Source: Clostridiales bacterium Firm_08 (lineage in GTDB: Bacteria > Bacillota > Clostridia > Oscillospirales > QAKW01). From it: a stretch of 64,000 bases of DNA. Location: assembly GCA_001604045.1 (NCBI GenBank), contig LVAN01000009.1, positions 20,032-84,031 of the forward strand. Direction: 5' to 3'. The first letter of the stretch is position 1; every line of letters begins with the position of its first letter. The position numbers and the translations under genes were made by a program. The notes below the pieces were generated by a model that was given only the letters and a program-made list of their open reading frames with translations, did not search any database and was not told the DNA's origin. Shown here in pieces: positions 57,125-64,000 of this stretch.

Positions 57125-57517
57125 TTATCCCCTGATTTTTTTGAACAGATCGGCGGGGAAGGCCGCCATGTCGAACGGTTCGTATTCGGTATTCTCCCTG
57201 CCTGTCTCCGCGTTTTCCGCGATGATGACGGTGGCGTCCGGGCTCACCACGATGTTGTGGAGAAGTCCCTGCGGTATGTTGTAGACGCTGCCGGGAAGCA
57301 TTTCCGTAAAGGTTTCTTTGCCGTCTGAACGGGTGATGAGCGCCGCCCGCCCTTCCAACAGCGCGAACGCCTCATCCGTCAGCAGATGGCGTTCAAGATA
57401 GGTCACGTGCACGAACCTGTCATCCTCCCGCAGCAGTCCGACGCGCCACGCGCCGAAACAGAACTGTGTTTTGTAGCCAGGGTCGTCCTGTCGGTAGATC
57501 TCGATTTTGTCTCGCAT
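57125..57517 (-). CDS. Cupin-like small protein
   Basis: 130 residues from the ATG at 57517 (GAGGGAC SD). A double-stranded beta-helix is likely: RFVHVTYLERHLLTDEAFALLEGRAALITRSDG, MLPGSVYNIPQGLLHNIVVSPDATVIIAENAETG. The LPGSVYNIPQGLLHNIV strand pair corresponds to cupin motif 2. Metal ligands are incomplete compared with enzymatic cupins, so a binding or isomerase role is equally possible. It is co-transcribed with the PHP gene. Confidence 0.75.
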   Translation of the reverse strand: MRDKIEIYRQDDPGYKTQFCFGAWRVGLLREDDRFVHVTYLERHLLTDEAFALLEGRAALITRSDGKETFTEMLPGSVYNIPQGLLHNIVVSPDATVIIAENAETGRENTEYEPFDMAAFPADLFKKIRG

Positions 57518-57618
57518 ATCCGTCCCTCTTTTCCGCATTGATTATAGCACCGCCTATGGCGTGTTGCAAGTCTTTTCTGTCAACTTTTTTCATATCTTTT
57601 GGAAAAGGAGGTGGGATC

Positions 57619-58050
57619 CTGAAAAGATTGGTTGTGACGCTTGACTGTCTGATGCTGCTGGCTTGTCTGTCAGTCGGCGCGTCCGCGCGGCTGTTCTCGA
57701 GCGGCGGTCTGGAGATCGGCGGGGGAAGCGGGGAGATAAAGGTCGCCTGCGGCGGCAGAGTGACGATCCCGGTACGCGGCGCGCTCTGGAAACTGCCGAA
57801 ATACCGCGATCTGCATTATACCGTGGAAAATACCGCCGTCGCGTGGGTGGACCGGCTGGGACGGCTGCACGGCGAGAGACCGGGCAAAACCGTTCTTTAT
57901 GTGCGGGACGGCAAAAACAATATCGGCAGCGCGCGGGTGATCGTGACGGGAGACAAAAAACTCTCCCGCGGTCCGCTGCGGTGGATCTTTGTGATCGCGG
58001 CGTCTTTTCTGATTTTTATCCTGCTGACGGGGTTTCGTTGTTTTGAATGA
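57619..58050 (+). CDS. Small exported protein with Ig-like (BIG2-type) domain and C-terminal membrane anchor
   Basis: About 143 residues. The start is uncertain. A strong AAAGGAGGTG (57603-57612) is followed not by ATG but by CTG (57619), with TTG (57628) further on. CTG keeps the basic Lys-Arg before the hydrophobic signal LVVTLDCLMLLACLSVGASA and is preferred here. The body reads EIKVACGGRVTIPVRGALWKLPKYRDLHYTVENTAVAWVDRLGRLHGERPGKTVLYVRDG, a BIG2/Ig-like strand pattern. A C-terminal helix LRWIFVIAASFLIFILLTGF and a short tail end the protein. Function unknown. It lies just upstream of the giant SLH surface protein. Confidence 0.6.
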   Translation: MKRLVVTLDCLMLLACLSVGASARLFSSGGLEIGGGSGEIKVACGGRVTIPVRGALWKLPKYRDLHYTVENTAVAWVDRLGRLHGERPGKTVLYVRDGKNNIGSARVIVTGDKKLSRGPLRWIFVIAASFLIFILLTGFRCFE

Positions 58051-58119
58051 AAATCGCAACTTCATTTTGTGAAATTTCAACAAATATTGATTTTCCGCCT
58101 TTTATGTCGTCCTTATTTA

Positions 58120-58148
58120 TTGACCTTTTTATTTTTTTATATTATAAT
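58120..58148 (+). promoter_or_regulatory. Promoter of the SLH surface protein gene
   Basis: TTGACC (58120-58125), a 17-bp T/A-rich spacer, TATAAT (58143-58148). Confidence 0.85.
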
Positions 58149-58193
58149 TACGGTGTATGAAAGTGCAATCATGCAATATGAGGAGGATTTACA

Positions 58194-61100
58194 ATGAAGC
58201 ATGCGTTCAGAAAAGTGCTTTGCCTGCTGACGGCGCTCACATTGCTTGTCGGGATGATCCCGATGAGTATGTTCGTGTCGGCGGCGGACGTCGTTGTGCT
58301 GTCAGATGATGACGTACTGGTCGACGACGATTTTGAATCGGCAGGCAATCGCGAGACCGTCCAGACGGAAGTGGGCGGCGTCGTGTATCAGGCGGTCAAG
58401 GGCGTCAATGCCTTTGCCACGCTCGGAGAAGGTATCTCCAAATCGAACAACGCGGTATATGTGGGCGCGGGGCGCTATGAAGGCACGTTTTCGCTTTCCG
58501 CGAACATCGCGTTGTACGGCGCGGGGATGAACATCAACCCGAACAACGCTGACTGGTCCATCAACCCGAAGCGCGCGAACATCGCGAAGGAGTCCCTGAT
58601 CGTCGGCGTATTTACCGTCACCGGCGCGCATACGAAGCTGGTCATCAACGGCTTTACGTTTACCGGCGCCAGCTCGATCCGTGAGGCGACGAGCGGTACG
58701 ACGCAGAAGGGCATTGACATTTCCTACAACTGTTTCCTCAATATGCAGGATATCAGTTCCGCGCAGGGCGCGATGTACTTCACCGGTACATCCGTACGTT
58801 CCGGACGGATCGCCTATAACCGCGTGGACGGCACCGGCGCGGCGAAGCCGATCACGTTCCGTAACGCCGATGATTTCAATTTTATCGGCAACTATTTCAA
58901 TATAAACAGTAACAACGCGCTTTGGCTGACCGCCGAGATCGCGGACGGAAATGTAACGCCCGGCGCGATGAAAACAAAGATCACCGATAACTATTTCACC
59001 GGCGGTTCCGCGGCGTTGTATGCGATTCTTTCCCGCGCGTACAGCGTGGACGTCACGGTCACCGGCAACACGGTGAACGCCAATTACGGAGTCTATATTT
59101 CCTGTCTGGAAGGCTGTACGGAAAACCGGAACCTGACGATCACCGGCAATGATTTTACGGGAAACACGCAGGACATTTATCTGGTCGGCGCGTTCCCGTA
59201 TCTGCCGGAACTTGTGACCATCAAAAACAACAAGCTGAACAACGGTACGGTGAAAAACGAATGGACCTCCTCGTCGGCACTGGATCTGTCCTACAACTAT
59301 TTCGCCAAGGGACCGACGCTTGCGATGTCCCCGGGTCCGATCCTCTATCCCCGGTATACCGATCCGAAAATGACGGAAACGACCGGTGATATGCAGCTTG
59401 AAAGTGTGACGGTCACCGGCGTGCTGGGCGACGGCACAAAGGAACTGATCAGCGGCGTGACGATCGACAACGAGGAAAAGACCGTTACCATCAAGAACAC
59501 GGTCGACTCCACATATGAGACTGTCGAACTCGCCGCGATCGCAAAGAACCTCGGCGATCCCGTCAGCATCAGGATGTACAGTGATTCCACCTGTACTTCC
59601 GAACTTACGGGCGGCAACGTGATGGACTACCTGAAAAAAGGCGTCAACACGGCTTACATCAAACTCACGACCTCTATTGACAATTACTCTTATAAAGTTT
59701 ATTCGCTGACATTCAATCGCTCCTCTTCTCATAAAACCGACGTGACCGGCGTGCAAACGTACAGCCACGTGATCGACGGCAACGATATCTCTATCACCAT
59801 CCCGTCGACGGATTACAGCCCCAACATCCAGCTCGATACAGCGTCCGGCGCCACTTACGCGCTTTATACGGACGCCGCCTGCACGCAGAAGATCAACGGT
59901 ACGATCCTGAGAGATCTCCCCGCGGGCAGTTCTACGTTCTATGCGCTCGTGACGGCGGAAGACGGTACGACGACCGAAATTTACAGACTGCTTCTCACCA
60001 GAGCGCCGTCCTCCGCGACGGAGATCATCTCTGTCAACAGTCCGAACAGCATTGCCTTCTCGGATGCCGAGGATGCGTACGTCGGGGTATACAGCAGCGC
60101 CTACACTTCGCTGACGCTCGATCTGACGGTCTCCGAAAAGGCGACCTGGAAACTCTTTAAAGACGCCGCCTGCACGACGGAAGCGGATCCCGCCGAGATC
60201 GTACTGACGAACGGCATCGACAACATCTATTATGTAGAAGTCACTTCCGAGGCGGGCGCGAAAGTCTCAGTTTATAAATTTATTTTCCGCAGTGAGACCC
60301 CGCAGGCGTCCAAGGAGATCTATTCCGTGACGAGCAGCGCGCTCACTTCCTCCGTTACGACGGATACCATCAGCATTTCGCTTGGCAAGACGGTGACTTC
60401 TTATACACCTGCCTTCGAATATGACGGAAGTTATTGGAAACTCTACGGGACGTATGAGGGCGGCGCTCTCTCCGATCCCGTTGCCGGTAATGTGATCGAT
60501 CCTCTTGCCGCGGGGCTGAGCGTGTATTACGTGCAAGTCGTGGCGCTGGACGGATCTTCAAGAGTTTATACCCTCAACATCACCCGCAAAGCGTCTGCCG
60601 ATTGCAAACTGACTTCCATCGGCGGCGGCGTCGACTATTATATCGACCGGTTCGATTATACGGCGACGACGACGGTACAGGATGAGGGCAATTTCACCCC
60701 GACCTTTACGGCGTCCGTCGGCGCGAGCGTGGCGGTCTTTACGCAGGAAGGCATCGCGGTCACACTGCCTGTGACGCTTCGCCCCGGCGCGTCAAATTAT
60801 AAGATCGTCGTCACGGCGGAGGATGGTACGACCTCCAATACCTACGCCTGGACCATCACCTGCATCGGCGAAGGTTTTGATGAGTTGAGAAACGGCGTCG
60901 CCGTCAGTTCGCTCTGGGCGGATGTCGGCGCGGGGACCGCAGTGTACGCCGAGATCAACGGAACAGTCTATAAGGCGTATATGGGAGAAAACGCGTTTGC
61001 GACGATCGCCGACGCGAAGCCGCACGTTTCTTCCTATAATAATACGATCTTTGTGATGCCCGGTTCCACGTTGAGCGAAAACGCCTCTATCGGCTCGATC

Positions 61101-63617
61101 AATCTGTACGGCGCGAACTATCGCATCGATCCGAGAAAAGCCAATCGTTATCAGGAATCCGTTATGAAAGGAACGATCACCGTCACCGGCGACGGCGCGG
61201 TGGTCAGCGGTTTCACCTTTGCCGAGACCGCCGTGATCAGTGTTACGGCTGAAAGCGGTGTGCAGATCACCAATAATATCTTTAAAGACGAAGCGGCGCG
61301 TATCGTTCAGGCGATCCAGATAAGCAAGGTCGCCGTCACGTATGACAATATGCTGATCCGCGGCAACGTGTTCGATATGAACGCTTCCGTTCCCGCGATC
61401 GCGCTGTCGAACGTAAAGGGCGTCACGATCCGCGAGAACGAGGGCGCCAACGCGCAGAGCGCCGCGATCGTTTCGATCGGCGCGATGATCGCCGGCAGTC
61501 AGCTGGAGATCTCCGAAAACGCCTTTGATACGGCGCTTGCCGTCGACGCGACGGGCGCGTCTATGAGCGGATATCTGCTGGTCAGCGAGAATACCTTCAA
61601 AGGCGGCAAGGGCGTACGGTTGAACGGTGAAAACGCCAACGGTGGTTTTATATTCAACTTCTACTCCAATACCGCCGAGACGACCTCCTGGGCCGTGGAT
61701 GTGACGCAGGCGCAGCGGTCGCTGGCGGATAACTTTACCGCCAATCAGAACAGTTTTGCCTCGATCGACAGATCTGTCTCGGTGGAGTACGGTAATATCG
61801 ATACCACAGGCATCTCGCCGGTGGATATCACGGAAAACTATTACGGCACGGCGACGCCGGGCAACGACTACTTCGATTCCAACTATTCTTACAAACCCTA
61901 TTATGTCAACGCGGCGAAAACGGCGCTTTCCAATCAGATCTATGATGTGGACATCACCGTCGACGGACAGCCTGTCGTTGATAACGGACACAATATGTAT
62001 GCCAGCCCCGCCGGCACCGTGGCGATCGTCAAGGCGGCCTTCGCGGAGCAGAATATCGTGGAGCAAGCGGCGATCGGCAGCGTGTTCACAGCGGACAGAG
62101 AGAATTTCTACGCCGGCGACACCGCGTCGTTTGCGATGGATGAAAAGAAAGTGGCGTATATCACCATCTTTTCGCTGGACGGCACGGAGAAAGAGGTACA
62201 AACCGTAACGCTTTATCCCATCTCCGCCAATCCCGTATTGGATGTCTATAATGTGGCATCCTGCACGATCGACGATATGACGGTCAAGATCACGGTGGAT
62301 AACAAAGCGACCAAGTGGACGCCGTCACTCGAGATCGTCGACGATCTCGCGATCACGCTTTACAGTGACGCCGCCCGCACCAAAAAGATCACCGGCGACG
62401 TGACGCTTGCCGGCGACCTTACCAGGGTGTACGGCGTTGTGAAGGGATATGAGCCGGTCACGTTCGAGATCTATAAGAAGTTGTCCTCGGAAAAGGCGAT
62501 CCTCTCCTTTAAGGACGCGTATTCTATGGAATATACCGGCAGCAACACCATCACCGTCAAGCTGGATGACCGCAAAACCACAGTGGATCTGACGGCGACG
62601 GTCAGCGCCGGCGCGACCTATCAGGTGTACAGCGACGCGGGACTTATGAACGAGTTTACCGCTGTCACGGCGGTGGATGACACTGTTGACACGCTGTATT
62701 ACAACGTTGTCGCGGCGGACGCCTCCTATAAGGTGTTCACGGTGACGATCATCAGGATCACCGTTGTGGATCCCGTGATCCTTTCCATCGCGGGCACGAC
62801 CGGTTTTACCGTTAAAGGCAACAGCATTACGGCAAAGATCTCCTCTTACAATTCGAAAGAAGGATTTGCCGTCCACTGTGAGACCAATCCCGGATGTACT
62901 GTCCGGCTGTATACCGAGGCTTCTCACGACTATGTCATCAAAAACAGCACGGTATTCTTCTCTGCCACCACGGCGCGTTTCAACGCCGTCGTCACCTCTC
63001 CGGACGGAGTGAAGACGAGAGAGTATACCATCGCGCTGACCAAACCCGCCGCCTCCGTCACCTTTGTGGACGAGATCCCGGGCTGGGCGAAGAAAGCGGT
63101 CGAGAAGATGAAAAATTCCGGCGTTGTGACCGGTGTCAAGACAAGCAAGGGGATCGCGTTCGACGCGAACGGCAAAACCACGCGGGAGATGATGGCGTGC
63201 TTTGTCATCCGTATGCTCGGCATCGACGAGACGCAGTATTCCGGTATGGATCTCGCGGCGTATTATGATGACTATGAGGAGATCAGCGATTGGGCGGTCA
63301 ACGCGGTCAAGGCGGCGACGGCGCTCGGCATCCTCTCCGGCGCGGCCTCCGGCGGCAAGAACTATGTGTATGCCCAAAACAACATTACGCGCGAGCAGTT
63401 CGCCGTGGTGTTGGTCAGAGCCATTAAGAAGGATAAGATGAACGTCAGCGGGTATAGTCTCAAATATACCGACGCGTCCTCCATCTCCTCCTGGGCGAAA
63501 ACTTATGTCAAGATCATCTCCAAACTCGGCTATATGACCGGCAGCAACAACAAGTTTATGCCGAAAAACAATATCACGAGAGCGGAGATCGTACAGACCT
63601 TTGCCAACATGGACTGA
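58194..63617 (+). CDS. Giant SLH-anchored surface protein with two beta-helix modules
   Basis: 1807 residues. A Sec signal peptide ends about residue 30 (MFVSAADV). Beta-helix module 1 (about 60-395) starts KGVNAFATLGEGISKSNNAVYVGAGRYEGTF. Several cadherin-like beta-sandwich repeats follow (about 395-900), with TSEAGAKVSVYKF- and TAEDGTT-xxYxxxxTR-like ends. Beta-helix module 2 (about 905-1260) is opened by MGENAFATIADAKPHVSSYNNTIFV and is a clear internal duplication of module 1. More beta-sandwich repeats span about 1350-1615. Three SLH domains are at about 1622-1684, 1685-1756 and 1757-1807. SLH domains bind pyruvylated cell-wall polymer, so this is an S-layer-associated adhesin or glycan-binding protein. 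SD AGGAGG and its own promoter. Confidence 0.9.
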   Translation: MKHAFRKVLCLLTALTLLVGMIPMSMFVSAADVVVLSDDDVLVDDDFESAGNRETVQTEVGGVVYQAVKGVNAFATLGEGISKSNNAVYVGAGRYEGTFSLSANIALYGAGMNINPNNADWSINPKRANIAKESLIVGVFTVTGAHTKLVINGFTFTGASSIREATSGTTQKGIDISYNCFLNMQDISSAQGAMYFTGTSVRSGRIAYNRVDGTGAAKPITFRNADDFNFIGNYFNINSNNALWLTAEIADGNVTPGAMKTKITDNYFTGGSAALYAILSRAYSVDVTVTGNTVNANYGVYISCLEGCTENRNLTITGNDFTGNTQDIYLVGAFPYLPELVTIKNNKLNNGTVKNEWTSSSALDLSYNYFAKGPTLAMSPGPILYPRYTDPKMTETTGDMQLESVTVTGVLGDGTKELISGVTIDNEEKTVTIKNTVDSTYETVELAAIAKNLGDPVSIRMYSDSTCTSELTGGNVMDYLKKGVNTAYIKLTTSIDNYSYKVYSLTFNRSSSHKTDVTGVQTYSHVIDGNDISITIPSTDYSPNIQLDTASGATYALYTDAACTQKINGTILRDLPAGSSTFYALVTAEDGTTTEIYRLLLTRAPSSATEIISVNSPNSIAFSDAEDAYVGVYSSAYTSLTLDLTVSEKATWKLFKDAACTTEADPAEIVLTNGIDNIYYVEVTSEAGAKVSVYKFIFRSETPQASKEIYSVTSSALTSSVTTDTISISLGKTVTSYTPAFEYDGSYWKLYGTYEGGALSDPVAGNVIDPLAAGLSVYYVQVVALDGSSRVYTLNITRKASADCKLTSIGGGVDYYIDRFDYTATTTVQDEGNFTPTFTASVGASVAVFTQEGIAVTLPVTLRPGASNYKIVVTAEDGTTSNTYAWTITCIGEGFDELRNGVAVSSLWADVGAGTAVYAEINGTVYKAYMGENAFATIADAKPHVSSYNNTIFVMPGSTLSENASIGSINLYGANYRIDPRKANRYQESVMKGTITVTGDGAVVSGFTFAETAVISVTAESGVQITNNIFKDEAARIVQAIQISKVAVTYDNMLIRGNVFDMNASVPAIALSNVKGVTIRENEGANAQSAAIVSIGAMIAGSQLEISENAFDTALAVDATGASMSGYLLVSENTFKGGKGVRLNGENANGGFIFNFYSNTAETTSWAVDVTQAQRSLADNFTANQNSFASIDRSVSVEYGNIDTTGISPVDITENYYGTATPGNDYFDSNYSYKPYYVNAAKTALSNQIYDVDITVDGQPVVDNGHNMYASPAGTVAIVKAAFAEQNIVEQAAIGSVFTADRENFYAGDTASFAMDEKKVAYITIFSLDGTEKEVQTVTLYPISANPVLDVYNVASCTIDDMTVKITVDNKATKWTPSLEIVDDLAITLYSDAARTKKITGDVTLAGDLTRVYGVVKGYEPVTFEIYKKLSSEKAILSFKDAYSMEYTGSNTITVKLDDRKTTVDLTATVSAGATYQVYSDAGLMNEFTAVTAVDDTVDTLYYNVVAADASYKVFTVTIIRITVVDPVILSIAGTTGFTVKGNSITAKISSYNSKEGFAVHCETNPGCTVRLYTEASHDYVIKNSTVFFSATTARFNAVVTSPDGVKTREYTIALTKPAASVTFVDEIPGWAKKAVEKMKNSGVVTGVKTSKGIAFDANGKTTREMMACFVIRMLGIDETQYSGMDLAAYYDDYEEISDWAVNAVKAATALGILSGAASGGKNYVYAQNNITREQFAVVLVRAIKKDKMNVSGYSLKYTDASSISSWAKTYVKIISKLGYMTGSNNKFMPKNNITRAEIVQTFANMD

Positions 63618-63644
63618 TGCTGAAGCATTAAAAGCGCTCTTTAT

Positions 63645-63670
63645 GCCGACTGTTCTTTAGAACGGTCGGC
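63645..63670 (+). terminator. Hairpin after the SLH protein gene
   Basis: GCCGACTGTTCT / AGAACGGTCGGC, with no U-run. It is probably an mRNA 3' structure or part of the following structured region. Confidence 0.45.
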
Positions 63671-63696
63671 ACAGGCGAGGTACTCTTAAAGACGCT

Positions 63697-63741
63697 ACCG
63701 GCTGAAGTAGGGGAAAAACCCTTATTTCAGCCGGTATTTTT
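63697..63741 (+). terminator. Terminator of the SLH surface protein gene
   Basis: ACCGGCTGAA (63697-63706) pairs with TTCAGCCGGT (63726-63735), followed by ATTTTTG. Confidence 0.85.
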
Positions 63742-63746
63742 GTCGT

Positions 63747-63820
63747 GTATCAGTGCGAGAGGGGGACTGGCGCCGCAAATTCCGGTAGTGATGTTTGCCC
63801 TTTCGGGCAAGTGATGATAC
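63747..63820 (+). other. Compact structured segment, candidate small RNA or leader
   Basis: Outer stem GTATCA/TGATAC closes about 70 nt containing TTGCCC-TTTC-GGGCAA and a GGGGGACTGGCGCCGC stretch. It lies between two terminators with no ORF. I could not match it to a named riboswitch class. Confidence 0.35.
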
Positions 63821-63875
63821 TTCCTTTCCTATATTAAAAAAAACGATCTTTTTACAGAGGGAGTGAAAAGATCCG

Positions 63876-63915
63876 GCCGGCGAAACTTTTGTTTCGCCGG
63901 CTTTTCCTTTTTTTT
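63876..63915 (+). terminator. Second terminator near the right window edge
   Basis: GCCGGCGAAAC / GTTTCGCCGGC hairpin followed by TTTTCC and a T-run. No gene is seen after it up to the window end. Confidence 0.8.
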
Positions 63916-64000
63916 ATGTTATGCGCGCGTTTTACGGCGGGACTGCGGGAGAACCGCGGAAGCGAAAAAAGTTTCGTCCGCTTTTTCCGCGATGTAACAT

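Noticed and set aside
58302..59768. Long minus-strand open frames inside the SLH surface gene (also 60792-62201 and 62325-63377)
   Set aside because: Antisense shadows of a GC-rich repetitive gene; no SD, no recognisable domain.
63747..63820. c-di-GMP or other known riboswitch
   Set aside because: The GEMM, glycine and ykkC landmark sequences are absent; kept only as an unassigned structured segment.

Overview
This window looks like part of the chromosome of a Gram-positive, anaerobic gut-type Clostridia (an Oscillospiraceae/Ruminococcaceae-like lineage is my guess). The grounds are lipobox lipoproteins and Sec signal peptides, three C-terminal SLH domains on a giant surface protein, Firmicutes-type SD sequences (AGGAGG) and sigma-A promoters, a VanR/OmpR-type two-component system, a GPH sugar symporter, many carbohydrate enzymes, iron alcohol dehydrogenase/flavodoxin genes, and a fairly GC-rich coding style. 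No rRNA, CRISPR array, phage structural gene or transposase gene was seen.

Layout. 1-5.8 kb: the end of asnS, a tandem pair of endonuclease/exonuclease/phosphatase-fold genes, and a sugar operon (ThuA-like, Gfo/Idh/MocA, TIM-barrel isomerase). 5.9-20.3 kb: a serpin lipoprotein; a beta-helix surface protein beside its probable controller (AraC - response regulator - histidine kinase); a 1578-residue secreted GH78 rhamnosidase-like enzyme with three inserted beta-sandwich repeats; SanA-like, polysaccharide deacetylase and SDR genes. 20.3-26 kb: a complete oligopeptide ABC operon (oppBCDF-A). 26.2-29 kb: a TMEM175-like channel and a glucan branching enzyme resembling eukaryotic ones.

29.07-35.8 kb is the most unusual stretch. 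A 3' half of a tRNA-Ser(CGA) lies at its left end and a matching anticodon-arm half at its right, with a shared 9-bp core. Between them is a TetR-controlled redox operon: Fe-ADH, flavodoxin, two aldo/keto reductases, an exported flavodoxin lipoprotein and a histidine-rich DUF4405 membrane protein. I read it as an old integrative island whose integrase is gone, carrying a possible trans-membrane electron-transfer module.

36-46 kb: a thiN remnant and an intact thiN flank an AraC/epimerase pair; a cobalamin riboswitch controls a DUF4430 protein and an ECF-type membrane protein; a Fur/Zur-family operon encodes a metal ABC transporter with an OB-fold-like lipoprotein in place of the usual binding protein; then a KDPG aldolase-VOC fusion, tyrS and tRNA-Leu(UAG). 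46-57.5 kb: peptidase E, phenylacetate-CoA ligase with its ACT partner, a GPH symporter, and a sugar-acid/xylan operon (enolase-superfamily dehydratase, cytoplasmic GH10, RraA-like, SDR) read away from its AraC regulator. 57.6-64 kb: a small Ig-like membrane protein, then a 1807-residue SLH-anchored surface protein followed by several strong hairpins.

The common theme is glycan foraging: secreted or surface enzymes and adhesin-like proteins, intracellular oligosaccharide and sugar-acid breakdown, and dedicated AraC or two-component regulators. Vitamin B12, zinc and peptide uptake accompany it.
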